From Myxococcota bacterium (GTDB lineage: Bacteria > Myxococcota_A > Bradymonadia > UBA7976 > UBA1532): a stretch of 64,000 nucleotides of DNA. Shown one piece after another: positions 38,847 through 49,057 of the stretch (position 1 is the stretch's first letter; the number at the start of each line of letters is the position of its first letter). The notes beneath the pieces were generated by a model. That model had not been told where the DNA came from. It did no database searches and saw only the letters and a program-made list of their open reading frames with translations. Location of the stretch: the NCBI GenBank assembly GCA_963169045.1, contig CAUJDF010000091.1, forward strand, positions 186,001-250,000. Direction: 5' to 3'. The position numbers and the translations under genes were made by a program.

Positions 38847-39483
38847 CCCCGACGGAGCCCGGCACGCGCGCCTTCGCCGCGGGCACGGTCCTCTTCCGCG
38901 AGGGCGACCACGGCCGCGAGATGTACATCATCGCGTCCGGGCGCGTGCGCATCAGCAAGCGCGTGCGCGACCTCGAGAAGACCGTCAGCGTGCTGCCGGC
39001 GGGCGAGTTCTTCGGCGAGATGGCGATCCTGAACGACCGGCCGCGGAGCGCGACCGCCACCGTGCTCGAGGATGCGGAGCTGCTGGTGGTGCCGCCCGAG
39101 GCCTTCGAGCCGCTCGTCTTCCACCACCGCGACGTGGCGGTGCGGCTCATCCGCCGCCTGGCGCAGCGCCTCGAAGAGGCCAACCAGGACCTCGCCCTGC
39201 TGCTCGACCGCGATCCGGTGAGCCGGACGGCGCGCGCGCTGAAGCGACTCGCCGGCAGCTGCGGCCACCGCTTCGGCCGCGGCCTGCGCATCCAGCTCGG
39301 CCCCGGCGAGCTGGCGGAGCGCATCGGCCTGACGCCGGTGGAGCTCGACGACGTCCTGCGGCGCTTCCACCGCGCGGGCCTCGTGGCCGGCGTCGACGAG
39401 GACTCCATTGACCTGGCCGACACGGGCCGCTTCGACCGCTTCCTCGAGTACCTCGACCTGAGGCACCACTTCGCCGAGGTGAC

Positions 39484-39487
<4 letters not shown>
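38828..39487 (+). CDS. CRP/FNR-family cyclic-nucleotide-binding regulator
   Basis: A 219-residue protein with an N-terminal cyclic-nucleotide-binding domain (FREGDHGREMYIIASG, then the phosphate-binding cassette FFGEMAILNDRPRSATA) and a C-terminal winged-helix region (GPGELAERIGLTPVELDDV). It probably controls transcription in response to a nucleotide or other signal. The ATG is preceded by GGAGGAA and lies inside the upstream gene. Its TGA overlaps the folC GTG. Targets are unknown. Confidence 0.88.
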
Positions 39488-40677
<1,190 letters not shown>

Positions 40678-40681
40678 CGGA

Positions 40682-41530
40682 TCAAGGGCCGAGCGGACCG
40701 GGTGGGAACTCGCCCCGGTGGACCATGGCGCTCACGTCCATCGTCAGCGCGATCAGCCAGTGCAACAAGGCGCCACCCCACACCGAGCGCCAGCGCATGG
40801 CCATCGTTCCGATGATGATCCCGCCGAAGATGGAGAGGACGCACTCCAGGAACGGCTTCTGGAAGTGGAGCATGCAATACGGCACCGCCATCACGAAGAT
40901 GGCTCCGTAACCGAGCACGCGCCGCAGGCTGTGGAGCATGAAGCCGCGGAAGAAGAACTCCAGGGCGAAGAACTGCAGCCCGTAGGCCAGCTCCCACACG
41001 ATCAGGTCGAACCACGAGCGCCCCGCCTGCTGGTACATCGGGTACATCAGCTGGAACGACGGCGACCGCGAGGCGACGACGATGCCGACGGCCATCACCG
41101 CGAAGATCGACAGGTAGACGACGAGGTGGCGCCCGGTGCCGGCCCACCCGAGGTGGTAGTCGCGCAGGCGCTCGCCGTGGGCGGCGAGCCAGATCGCGGG
41201 CACGACGAGGTAGCCGAGGACGCAGAAGGCGACCCAATGCAGCAAGCCGGCGATCTCGTAGAGCGGCTGGACGCGCGCCGTGAGCGGGTCGTCGTAGCCG
41301 AGCAGCGGCGCGACCCAGTCGAGGAAGGTCATCTCGCTGCCGCCGAAGTACATGATGGCGAGGCCGAGGGCGGCGACCACCAGCGCGCCGCCCTCGCGGT
41401 AGCCGAAGCGCGCCTGCGGATCGCGATCGGCGTCGATCTCCGCCCAGGCGCGCGGCAGCCACGTGACGAGCGCGCGCCAGGGGCCGCCGCGCGCGACGGC
41501 GCCGGTCGTCTTCAGGGCGGGTTCGTTCAT
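40682..41530 (-). CDS. CPBP-family intramembrane protease-like protein
   Basis: A 282-residue multi-pass membrane protein with CPBP (Abi/CAAX protease) motifs: LEFFFRGFML (the E-x3-R pair), YCMLHFQKP, and HWLIALTMD near the end. These provide the glutamate, arginine and histidines of the active site in the family. Bacterial members process or protect envelope proteins in only a few known cases, so the substrate is unknown. It follows the LptD-like gene by 37 bp on the minus strand. Confidence 0.85.
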   Translation of the reverse strand: MNEPALKTTGAVARGGPWRALVTWLPRAWAEIDADRDPQARFGYREGGALVVAALGLAIMYFGGSEMTFLDWVAPLLGYDDPLTARVQPLYEIAGLLHWVAFCVLGYLVVPAIWLAAHGERLRDYHLGWAGTGRHLVVYLSIFAVMAVGIVVASRSPSFQLMYPMYQQAGRSWFDLIVWELAYGLQFFALEFFFRGFMLHSLRRVLGYGAIFVMAVPYCMLHFQKPFLECVLSIFGGIIIGTMAMRWRSVWGGALLHWLIALTMDVSAMVHRGEFPPGPLGP

Positions 41531-41567
41531 CGGCGGCGTTATCCCACGAACGTGCGGCGGGCGCGAG

Positions 41568-43490
41568 TCAGGGGCTCGGGGCCAGCGCCACCTCGAGCCA
41601 GACGTCGGGCGCGTCGCGGCCGCGCTCGTGGCTGGCCCGCAGGCGGGCCGACCAGCAGTCGCAGCCGCCTCGCCAACCGAAGCCGGCGTCCTGTCCGAGC
41701 ACCGCGGCGTCGGCGGCGTCGGCCACGAGGCCGTAGGTGGCCTCGAGGCGGCCCCACGGCAGGGTGACGCGGCCGTCGATCGTGTCGACGTCGTCGCCGT
41801 CGACCAGGAAGAGGCGTGGGATGCCGCGCGTCCACTGGCGCACGAAGATCGGCGTCGACGGCTCCGGGCGGAGGCGCGCGTACCCGACGTCCAGACGGGG
41901 CCCGGCGGCGGCGCCGAGGCGGGCCCGCGCGCGAACGGCCTCGTCGAGCGCGGCGACGGCCTCGACGCCCGCATGCGCCGCGTCCACGGCGGCGCTCGCC
42001 ACGGGCGCCTCGCGGCCCTCCACCGGCGCCTCCGCTTCGTAACCCAGCGAAACTTCGACCGATCCGCTCACGGAGCCGCCGACGAGGCGCGTCTGTGCGG
42101 CGAGCTCGCCGCGCCGGCTCGGCAGCGGACGGTCCTCGGCGTCGAGGATGGCCGGCTCGCCGCGCTCGTCGACGCCGACGCGGCGACCGCGGGCGGCCAG
42201 CCAGATCTCGTGCCGCAACCCCTCGAAGTCCCGGGCGACCCCCACCGCCGCCTCCAGCCCGGCGGCCCCCACGAGGCGGCCGCCGTCGTCCAGCCGCTGT
42301 GTGAGCAGGGAGGCGTCCGGCCGCAGACGCAGCGGTCCGAGCCACCACGTCGCGTCGAGGCCCGCGTCGAGGGCGGCGCGCTCCTCGACGGGCGCCGCCG
42401 CGGCGTCGAAGCGGCTGAAGCGCGCGTCGATGCGCAGGTCGGCGAAGGGGAGCGGCGCCGTCCAGGCGAGCCAGATCTCGGGCGCGGGCTGGTACACGCC
42501 GGGCTGACCGAGAAGGTCGCCGCCGCCGCGCAGGTCCTGGAGCAGCGCGCCGCCGACGCCGACCTGCAGCGCGTCCGCGCCCACCGTCAGCGCGGCCCGG
42601 GTGCGCAGGTGGTCCCGCCCGCGCGAGGCGAGGCCCGGACGCAGCGCCTGCCGCACGTCCTGCGCCGTCGCCGCCTCGCCGGCGATCGCCAGCCGCGCCG
42701 GCCCCGCGGCGACCGAGCCTTCGCCCCAGGCGACGGCGCCGTCGGGCACGACCGAGTCGACGGCGAGCGTGCCGCCCTCGTCGTCGTCGGCGGCCCAGCG
42801 CAGGCGCCCGGCGGCCGTCGGTCCGAAGTGAGCGCGCGCGCCCGGCGCCAGCGTCAGGTCGAGGCTCTGGTGGGGCGCCCAGAAGAACGGGACGCGCCCG
42901 AACGGCCCGTCCTCGCCGTCCCAGCCGAGCTCGGGCAGCAGAAAGCCGGTGCGGCGACGCGCGAACGGCACGTACCAGCGCGGCGCCGCGGCCACGGGCA
43001 CCGGGCCCGCCCAGAGCACCGGCCACTCCGCCCAGGCGCCCTCGCCGGGGGTCACCTCCGCGGCCCGCGCGGTCACGCGCCACGGCGGCTCGTCGCACGC
43101 GCACCCCGTCGCCGTCACCTCCGTCGCCAGGAGCCGATCGTCGCGGAGCGTGGCGCTCGCCGCCGTGAGCCGCCATCGCGGGGTCCGCACCGAGAGGTCC
43201 TCGGCGGCGCCCGTGGGGCCCGGCAGGCACAGCGTGAGCCGCCGCGCCGCGAGCGCCGTCGCGAGGTCGTTCCGCAGCGTGAGCCGCGCCGGGCCCTCGA
43301 CGGCGATGCGCCCCTGCGGGCACTCGCCCGTCGGCGCGCCTGCGGCCGCGGCGCCCTCGAGGCGCCACTCGCCCGTCTCCACGCGCAGGCCGCCCTCGGC
43401 CCGCCAGCCGCCGTCGTAGACCTCGAGGCGGTCGGCGGAGACGTCGGCGGCCACCGGGGGGCCGAGCAGCAAGGCGAGGAGCCCGAGCAC
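41568..43490 (-). CDS. lptD: LptD-like outer-membrane LPS assembly protein
   Basis: A 640-residue protein with a signal peptide (GLLALLLGPPVAA), an OstA-type beta-jellyroll N-terminal part (DRLEVYDGGWRAEGG, LRNDLATALAARRLTL) and a barrel-like C-terminal part. The LptD hallmark region, PRWYVPFARRRTGFLLPELG followed by PFFWAP, is clear. LptD with LptE inserts lipopolysaccharide in the outer leaflet. It is shorter than E. coli LptD. Cys pairs are present (TGCACDE, GGCDCW). The start is GTG at 43490. The gene overlaps nothing and follows the AMIN gene by 10 bp. Confidence 0.85.
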   Translation of the reverse strand: MLGLLALLLGPPVAADVSADRLEVYDGGWRAEGGLRVETGEWRLEGAAAAGAPTGECPQGRIAVEGPARLTLRNDLATALAARRLTLCLPGPTGAAEDLSVRTPRWRLTAASATLRDDRLLATEVTATGCACDEPPWRVTARAAEVTPGEGAWAEWPVLWAGPVPVAAAPRWYVPFARRRTGFLLPELGWDGEDGPFGRVPFFWAPHQSLDLTLAPGARAHFGPTAAGRLRWAADDDEGGTLAVDSVVPDGAVAWGEGSVAAGPARLAIAGEAATAQDVRQALRPGLASRGRDHLRTRAALTVGADALQVGVGGALLQDLRGGGDLLGQPGVYQPAPEIWLAWTAPLPFADLRIDARFSRFDAAAAPVEERAALDAGLDATWWLGPLRLRPDASLLTQRLDDGGRLVGAAGLEAAVGVARDFEGLRHEIWLAARGRRVGVDERGEPAILDAEDRPLPSRRGELAAQTRLVGGSVSGSVEVSLGYEAEAPVEGREAPVASAAVDAAHAGVEAVAALDEAVRARARLGAAAGPRLDVGYARLRPEPSTPIFVRQWTRGIPRLFLVDGDDVDTIDGRVTLPWGRLEATYGLVADAADAAVLGQDAGFGWRGGCDCWSARLRASHERGRDAPDVWLEVALAPSP

Positions 43491-43500
43491 GGGCGGGTGA

Positions 43501-44082
43501 TCAGGGCGCCGGGGCGGGCGATGCGTCGGACGGCGGCGGCGGCGGCGCGAGCGTCTCGGGGCTCGGCGGCCGGAAGTCGAGCAGGACGTAGTTGCCGTCC
43601 TGGTGGAGGTCGTAGCCGACCGTCTCGCGCAGCTTCACGGTGACGCGCGTCACGTTGCCGCGGAGCTGCTGGGCCTCGACCCAGCCGACCGCCGTCGGGA
43701 ACATGCCCGTCTCGAGGCGGCGCGCGTCGTTGTTCGAGTGCAGTCGCGTGTCGGGGAACTCGAGGATTACCTCGTCGGTCCCGCCGGGCACCAGGTTGTA
43801 GACCGGCCGCTCGGTCGCCTGGATGAAGACGCGTCCGCCGGTGCCGACCATCTGGAAGCCGACCCACGTGAGGAGGCGGACGGCCCCCTGGCTGCGGAGT
43901 CGCGCCGTCGACGGCGAGGCGTCGCGCGTGCCGGGCGCCACCCCGAGGTAGGGACCGTTGCGGCGCAGGTCGACCGCCTCGGGCGCCGTCTTGTCGGGCG
44001 CCGGCTGCGCGGACGCCGGCAGGGCCCCGAGCGCCGTGAGGCCCATCACCGCCGCGAGCCGCAGTTGCCTCGTCGCGCGCAT
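43501..44082 (-). CDS. Exported AMIN-domain protein
   Basis: A 193-residue protein with a signal peptide (LAAVMGLTALGALPASA) and one beta-rich AMIN-like domain (VFIQATERPVYNLV, ILEFPDTRLHSN, VTVKLRETVGYDLHQDG), followed by a Pro-rich tail. AMIN domains bind peptidoglycan and localise amidases and secretins. The ATG at 44082 has GGGGGAGG at the proper distance. A GTG three codons upstream is possible. It heads the AMIN-LptD-CPBP unit. Confidence 0.8.
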   Translation of the reverse strand: MRATRQLRLAAVMGLTALGALPASAQPAPDKTAPEAVDLRRNGPYLGVAPGTRDASPSTARLRSQGAVRLLTWVGFQMVGTGGRVFIQATERPVYNLVPGGTDEVILEFPDTRLHSNNDARRLETGMFPTAVGWVEAQQLRGNVTRVTVKLRETVGYDLHQDGNYVLLDFRPPSPETLAPPPPPSDASPAPAP

Positions 44083-44100
44083 GCGCTCCACCTCCCCCAG

Positions 44101-44106
44101 AGTATC
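44101..44106 (-). promoter_or_regulatory. GATACT -10-like box before the AMIN gene
   Basis: GATACT followed by C on the minus strand lies 18 bases upstream of the ATG at 44082. No convincing -35 element is seen. The 162 bp between the two divergent genes shows no gene. TACCCT at 44171-44176 is a weak -10 candidate for the plus-strand unit. Confidence 0.3.
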
Positions 44107-44244
44107 TTTCCTCTGGTATCACAGGGTGTTGGGAGTGTCGAGACGGGTGTTCCCGCGGCGTCGTCGGCGCTACCCTGGGCGCGCTGCGTGCCCCGAGGCC
44201 CGCCCCCCGGCCGCGGGCGCCCTCCCGAAAGAAGCGAGGAAGCT

Positions 44245-45594
44245 GTGGACCTGCTGCTCGAGAAGTCCGCGTGGAGCGACGGACCCGTCCCGCCCGCCAC
44301 CTCCGCCGCCTTCCATGTCGAGGGCCTGGCGCGCTGGCTCCGGGCCGCGGGCGCCGAGCCGCGCCTCGCGCTGGCCCTGTGCTCCGGTGACGGCGCGGCG
44401 CGTACGCTGGCCGCAGCCCTCGGCGCCCACGGCGTCGAAGTGGTTCCGGCGCCGTCGACGGCGCGCACGCCGGTCCACCCGGCGCTGGCCGCGCACCAGG
44501 GCGACCACTTCAACAACCGCCTCTTCTGGGTCGACGGCTTCGAGGACGCCGACGGCGAGGCGGCGCTGGCGGCGCTCGAGGCGCGCTCGGCGGGCCTGAA
44601 GCGCATGGCGACCTGGGTGCTCGTCGTCATCGAGAGCCCCGCGGCGCTGGCCCGCCTCGAGCGCGTGGCCCCGCGGCTGAAGTCTGCCTTCGACCGGCGC
44701 TGCCTGCTCCTCGATCCCGGCGTCGCCGACCTGCGCGGGACCGACGTCGACCCCGCGATCGTCGAGGACTGGCGCCGCCGCCAGCGCGTGCCCGAGCTCG
44801 TGTACCACGCCGGCTGCGCGCCCCGGCTCGCGCCCACCTACGACGACTTCTCGCGGCTCGTCCGCAGCGGCTACGCGTCGCTCCACGTCGAGCTCGAGCT
44901 GGACCCCGAGCGACGTCGCCTGATGGACCTCTGGCAGGGGCTCCCGGTGACCGACCCCGGGCCCGCGGCGGCCGAGGCGATCCTGCGCCACCGGACGCCG
45001 GGGGATCGCGCCGCGCTGGCCACGCTGCTGGCGCGCGCGCCCGGCGCCCGTTACGCGTGCGGTCTGTCCGTCGACGACGTGCCGCTGCTCGCCGGCATGG
45101 CGCGCCTGCGCGACGGCATCGCCGAGGGCCGCGCGGTCGCGCCCACCGAGATCGAGGCGCTCCGCAACCGCGCGGCGACCGCCGAGATCGGGCCCCACCT
45201 GCGCGTCCACATGGAGCTGCTCGTCGCCGCCGCGGCCGCCGCCGCCGACGACGTGGCGACGTGCGACGACGCGCTGCGCGGCGCCGTCGCCCGCGTGCGC
45301 ACGGGCGCGCCCGTCGCCCCGGAGCTGGTCTTCGAGGTCGAGGAGAAGTCGGCGCAGCTGCACGCGCTCCTCAACCGTCGTGGTCCGGCGAAGGAGGCGC
45401 TCGACCGCCTCGACGACGCCGCGCGCCTGACGGCGTCGCCGTTCTACGCCGGCCGCCTGGCGCTGGCGAAGGGCGACTACACCGCCCCGCTCGACCCGGC
45501 CAGGGCGCGGCAGTGGTTCCACCAGGCGCGGCATGTGTTCGAAGCGCACCGCTACGGCGACTGGGCCACCCAGGCGAAGCGCGAGGGCGGGTGA
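44245..45594 (+). CDS. Conserved-looking protein of unknown function
   Basis: A 449-residue cytoplasmic-looking protein without a signal peptide. The N-terminal half is mixed alpha/beta (LALALCSGDGAARTLAAALG, WVLVVIESPAALARLERV) and contains YHAGCAPRLAPTYDDF. The C-terminal 200 residues are helical and could be TPR-like (LHALLNRRGPAKEALDRLDD, ARQWFHQARHVFEAHRYG). No family was recognised. The start is GTG at 44245 with GAGGA upstream. It heads a run of eight plus-strand genes, and its TGA overlaps the ATG of the next gene. Confidence 0.75.
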   Translation: MDLLLEKSAWSDGPVPPATSAAFHVEGLARWLRAAGAEPRLALALCSGDGAARTLAAALGAHGVEVVPAPSTARTPVHPALAAHQGDHFNNRLFWVDGFEDADGEAALAALEARSAGLKRMATWVLVVIESPAALARLERVAPRLKSAFDRRCLLLDPGVADLRGTDVDPAIVEDWRRRQRVPELVYHAGCAPRLAPTYDDFSRLVRSGYASLHVELELDPERRRLMDLWQGLPVTDPGPAAAEAILRHRTPGDRAALATLLARAPGARYACGLSVDDVPLLAGMARLRDGIAEGRAVAPTEIEALRNRAATAEIGPHLRVHMELLVAAAAAAADDVATCDDALRGAVARVRTGAPVAPELVFEVEEKSAQLHALLNRRGPAKEALDRLDDAARLTASPFYAGRLALAKGDYTAPLDPARARQWFHQARHVFEAHRYGDWATQAKREGG

Positions 45595-46526
45595 TGCGCG
45601 CCGCGCTCCTCGGCCTGTGTCTGCTCGCGGCGGGCTGCACCCGGAAGACCCCCGATGCGCCGATCACCGTCCACCCCGATGCCGCCCGGCCGGCGCCGCC
45701 CGCCGCCGTGGTGACGAAGATCCGCGTGCGGGACCACACGCCGGCCGACCGCCGGCCCGCCCCCGTCCCGCCCGAGGAGCTGACGGCGCTCGTGCGCGAG
45801 GCGCTCGGCGGCGCGGGCGTGCTCGTCGCGGACAAGGCGCTGCCGGGGGCGTGGCGGGTCAGCGTCGAGCTCGGTGTGATCTACGGCGTCACCGACGGGG
45901 AGGGCATCGCCGCGCACGCGCTGGCCGGCACGGCGAAGGCGCTGTGGGAGGCCGAGGTCCGCATGCGGCCGCCGGAGAGCGAAGAGGCCTTCCATGCGCA
46001 CCTGCAGAGCGCCGACGAGGCGCCGTTCGGCGGCGACGCGGCGGCGCTGCCCGGCGCGCTGCGCGAGCGCCTGAAGAGCGGGCTGCGGCCGCTGGCGAAG
46101 GGGGTGCGGGCGCGCGCCGACGCCTTCGCGCGCGACGTGCCCGCGCTGCTCGAGGGCCTCTCCGACGCCGACGCCGACGTGCGCATCGCCAGCGCGGCGC
46201 GGCTCGCCATGGTGAAGGCGGCGCAGGCGGTGCCGGCGCTGGCGGCGCGGATCGGCCAGGAGCGCGACCGGGAGGTCGTGCTGCGCATGGTCGGCGCGCT
46301 CGCCGAGATCGGCGACGACCGGGCCGCCGACGCGCTGATCCACCTCGCCGATCCGAAGGACCGCGAGCTCCTGCGCGCCGTCGTCGATGCGCTGTCGACG
46401 ATGGGCGGGCCGCGCGTGGCCGACTTCCTCGACATCCTGGGGACGCACGACAGCCCCGAGATTCGCGAGATGGTCGAGGACGCGCGCAAGCGCCTCGGCG
46501 GCCGGCCGCTGGGGAACGCGAAGTGA
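45594..46526 (+). CDS. HEAT-repeat lipoprotein
   Basis: A 310-residue lipoprotein: signal with the lipobox LLAAGC (Cys15), a middle domain (about 60-170) with VELGVIYGVTDGEG, and a C-terminal set of at least three HEAT repeats (about 180-300; DADVRIASAARLAMVKAAQ, VLRMVGALAEIGDDRAADAL, LLRAVVDALSTMGGPRVADF). HEAT repeats form protein-binding solenoids. The binding partner is unknown. The ATG overlaps the preceding stop (TGATG) and the stop overlaps the next GTG. Confidence 0.82.
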   Translation: MRAALLGLCLLAAGCTRKTPDAPITVHPDAARPAPPAAVVTKIRVRDHTPADRRPAPVPPEELTALVREALGGAGVLVADKALPGAWRVSVELGVIYGVTDGEGIAAHALAGTAKALWEAEVRMRPPESEEAFHAHLQSADEAPFGGDAAALPGALRERLKSGLRPLAKGVRARADAFARDVPALLEGLSDADADVRIASAARLAMVKAAQAVPALAARIGQERDREVVLRMVGALAEIGDDRAADALIHLADPKDRELLRAVVDALSTMGGPRVADFLDILGTHDSPEIREMVEDARKRLGGRPLGNAK

Positions 46527-47314
46527 GCGCCGGCGAGGTGCGCGTCGAGCGCGACGGCGCCGTCGCGGTCCTCGTCGTCGATCGCCCCGCGGCACGCAAC
46601 GCGCTCGCCCCGGAGACGGTCGAGGCGCTCGGCCGCTCGGTGGCGGCGCTCGACGGCGACCGGTCGGTGCGCGCGGTCGTGCTCTGCGGCGGCCGCGGGC
46701 ACTTCATCGCCGGCGGCGATCTGAAGGCGCTCGAGGCGATCCGCACCGCCGAAGCGGCGGAGGCCTTCGCGCTGCGGGTGCAGGCGGTGCTCGGGGCGCT
46801 CGAGGCGCTGCCGGTCCCCGTGATCGCGGCCATCGACGCGTTCGCCTACGGAGGCGGCGTCGAGGTGGCGCTCGCCGCCGACCTGCGCGTCGCCGCGGCC
46901 GAGGCGCGCCTCGGCTTCCGCCAGATCGACTTCGCCGTGACGACGGCGTGGGGCGGCTCTCGGCGGCTGGCGCGGCTCGTCGGCCCGGCCCGCGCCTTCG
47001 ATTTGCTGAGTCGTGGCGCGGAGTTGGATGCGCAGGAGGCGCTGGGCCTCGGCGTGGTGCAGCACGTGGCGCCGCCCGGGACGACGGCGCGCCACGCGGC
47101 GCTGGAGCTGGCGCGGGCGCTCGCGGCGCGGCCGACGGCGGTCGTGGCGGCGTTCAAGGCGCTCACCGGTCCGGCGGCGGCGTCGCTCGACGACGCGGCC
47201 CACGGCGCGCTCGAGGCGCGGCTCTTCGGGGACGTGTGGAGCGCCGACGCGCACTGGCGTGCCGTCGACGCGTTCTGGTCGCGGCAGCGCGACCGGCGGG
47301 AGCGGGGCGAGTGA
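46523..47314 (+). CDS. Enoyl-CoA hydratase/isomerase family protein
   Basis: A 263-residue crotonase-fold protein with the oxyanion-hole segment FIAGGDLKALEAI and the second glycine in AFAYGGGVEVALAADLRV. One catalytic Glu of classical hydratases is at the GGGVEVAL position. The second Glu region reads LGFRQIDFAV, where Asp replaces the usual Glu. It could therefore be an isomerase, decarboxylase or hydrolase of the superfamily. It starts with GTG overlapping the upstream stop and is itself coupled to tmk. No beta-oxidation partners lie nearby. Confidence 0.85.
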   Translation: MSAGEVRVERDGAVAVLVVDRPAARNALAPETVEALGRSVAALDGDRSVRAVVLCGGRGHFIAGGDLKALEAIRTAEAAEAFALRVQAVLGALEALPVPVIAAIDAFAYGGGVEVALAADLRVAAAEARLGFRQIDFAVTTAWGGSRRLARLVGPARAFDLLSRGAELDAQEALGLGVVQHVAPPGTTARHAALELARALAARPTAVVAAFKALTGPAAASLDDAAHGALEARLFGDVWSADAHWRAVDAFWSRQRDRRERGE

Positions 47315-47928
47315 GCGAACGCGGGCGCTTCATCGTGTTCGAAGGCATCGACGGCGCGGGGACGACGACCCAGGCGCGCCTCCTCGCGCGCTGGCTGCGG
47401 CGCCAGGGTCGGCGCGTCCACGAGACGGCCGAGCCCAGCACCGGGCCCATCGGGACGCTGCTCCGGCAGGCGCTCGGCGGGCGCGTCGTCGGCCGGGGCG
47501 GCGCGCGGCTCACGCCGGAGACGATCGCGCTGCTCTTCGCCGCCGATCGCGCCGACCACCTGCGCAACGAGATCGAGCCCGCCCTCGTCGCCGGCGCCGA
47601 CGTCGTCTGCGACCGCTACGACCACTCCAGCCTGGCCTATCAGGGCACCGAGACCGACGTGCACTGGGTGGCGCAGATCAACGCCCCGATGGCGCGCCCC
47701 GACGTCGTCCTCTTCCTCCGGGTCGACGCCGACCTCGCCGGCGCTCGCCGCGCCCGCCGCGCCGGGGTCGCCGACCTGTACGAGGTCGACGAAGTCCAGC
47801 GCCGCGTCGCTGCCGCCTACGAGACGGCGGCGCGGTTCCGCCCCGGCGACCGCGTCGTGGTCATCGACGGCAGCCTCGACGCGCGGAGCGTGCACCGCGC
47901 CTGCCGGGCGGCGCTGGCGGCGCGGTGA
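47311..47928 (+). CDS. tmk: Thymidylate kinase
   Basis: Tmk phosphorylates dTMP to dTDP for DNA synthesis. The 205-residue protein has the N-terminal loop FEGIDGAGTTTQ, the DRYDHSSLAYQ motif and LFLRVDADLA. In the Walker A loop the lysine that normally binds phosphate (GxGKS/T) is threonine (GAGTTT). The rest of the active site looks intact, so function is likely retained or carried out with a variant loop. It starts with GTG overlapping the crotonase stop (GTGA). Confidence 0.9.
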   Translation: MSERGRFIVFEGIDGAGTTTQARLLARWLRRQGRRVHETAEPSTGPIGTLLRQALGGRVVGRGGARLTPETIALLFAADRADHLRNEIEPALVAGADVVCDRYDHSSLAYQGTETDVHWVAQINAPMARPDVVLFLRVDADLAGARRARRAGVADLYEVDEVQRRVAAAYETAARFRPGDRVVVIDGSLDARSVHRACRAALAAR

Positions 47929-47969
47929 CGCCGTTGCCTGTCTTGCCGGCCGTCGATATGGTGGGCGCC

Positions 47970-48374
47970 ATGCGTACCGCGCTCCTGACGGCGATGCTCC
48001 TCGGCGTGGCCCCTGTGGCGCAGGCGGCCGAACCGCCCGCCGCCGTGATCGAGGGCACGCTGACGCGCGCCGAGGTCCAGCAGGTCCTCGAGCGCGGCCC
48101 GCAGCGCTTCATCGCCGCCCTGCGGGTGGCGCCGGTGGTCGACGGCGGCCGCTTCCTCGGCTTCAAGCTCGTGTCGATCGCGCCCGAGTCACCCCTCGCC
48201 GCCGGCGCGTCGGTCGGCGTCGGCGACGTCGTGCTCGCGGTCAACGAGCAGCCGCTCGAGCGTCCCGAGCAGTTCATGCGCGCGTGGGACATGGTCAAGG
48301 GGGCCGACGCGCTCTCGGTGCTGCTGCTCCGGGACGGCCGTCGGCTGCAGTACCGGTGGAAGATCGCCCCCTGA
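47970..48374 (+). CDS. Exported PDZ-domain protein
   Basis: A 134-residue protein with a signal peptide (MRTALLTAMLLGVAPVAQA) and a single PDZ-like domain (about 50-130; GFKLVSIAPESPLAAG, VGVGDVVLAVNEQPLE). The arrangement resembles the C-terminal PDZ part of type II secretion protein GspC, but no other secretion gene is near. ATG 47970 is preferred. An in-frame ATG at 47958 is possible. It probably binds an envelope protein. Partner unknown. Confidence 0.8.
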   Translation: MRTALLTAMLLGVAPVAQAAEPPAAVIEGTLTRAEVQQVLERGPQRFIAALRVAPVVDGGRFLGFKLVSIAPESPLAAGASVGVGDVVLAVNEQPLERPEQFMRAWDMVKGADALSVLLLRDGRRLQYRWKIAP

Positions 48375-48385
48375 GCGCCTCGCCG

Positions 48386-49057
48386 ATGCTGGCCGCCGCC
48401 GAGCCCGGGGCGGCGCGTCCCTGGGCGTGGACGCTGGCCGCGGGCGGCGCCGCCCACGTCGCGCTCGTCGTCGCCCCGGCGCTCGGCCTGCGCGCGCCGC
48501 CGACGACGGCGTGGTGGCTGTCGGCGCTCGTCGGACCGTCGCTCCTGGCGCTCGGGATGCTGCGTCGCAGCCGGGCGGCGCTGCTCGTCGGCGTGCCCGC
48601 GAGCTGGGCCCTGCCGGCCCACGGCCTGCCGCCCGCCGCCCCGGACGCGGCGCTCGCGGCGGTGGGGCTCGCGGCGGTGGCCGCCTACGTGACCGCGGCG
48701 TGCTGGTTCCTGGCGCCGCGCCCGGCGCCACGGTCGGTCGAGTGGACGTCGCTCGACGGCGTCGCCGCCCGACCGGCGCGCGATCCGCTGCCGTGGGTTG
48801 CGGGCCTGCTCGTCGCGGGTCCGGCGGTGGGCGCCGCCTGCTGGCCGCCGCTCGCCGAGGCCGCCGGCCGCGGCTTCCCGGCGCTGCCGGGCCTCGCGCT
48901 GGTGGGCCTCGCGCTCGTCGGCACGCTCGTGGGCCTGGCGATCGCGACGGACCTCTTCCGCGGGCGGGCCCCGCTGCCGGGCTCGCGCGCGCGGCTGGGC
49001 GTCCTCGCGGCGATGGTCGTCGTGCTGGCCGGCCTCCTGGCCGCCCTCGGAGGCTGA
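48386..49057 (+). CDS. Multi-pass membrane protein of unknown function
   Basis: A 223-residue protein with about six hydrophobic segments, rich in Ala, Leu and Pro, with a cytoplasmic or periplasmic loop around ARDPLPWVAG. No family was recognised. The ATG at 48386 is the first conventional start. A CTG at 48371, overlapping the preceding stop (CTGA), is also possible given how often genes overlap here. Its TGA overlaps the ATG of the next gene. Confidence 0.65.
   Translation: MLAAAEPGAARPWAWTLAAGGAAHVALVVAPALGLRAPPTTAWWLSALVGPSLLALGMLRRSRAALLVGVPASWALPAHGLPPAAPDAALAAVGLAAVAAYVTAACWFLAPRPAPRSVEWTSLDGVAARPARDPLPWVAGLLVAGPAVGAACWPPLAEAAGRGFPALPGLALVGLALVGTLVGLAIATDLFRGRAPLPGSRARLGVLAAMVVVLAGLLAALGG

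Noticed and set aside
47970-48374. PDZ protein as part of a type II secretion system
   Set aside because: Only a PDZ domain is present, and no secretin, pilin-like or ATPase gene is near.
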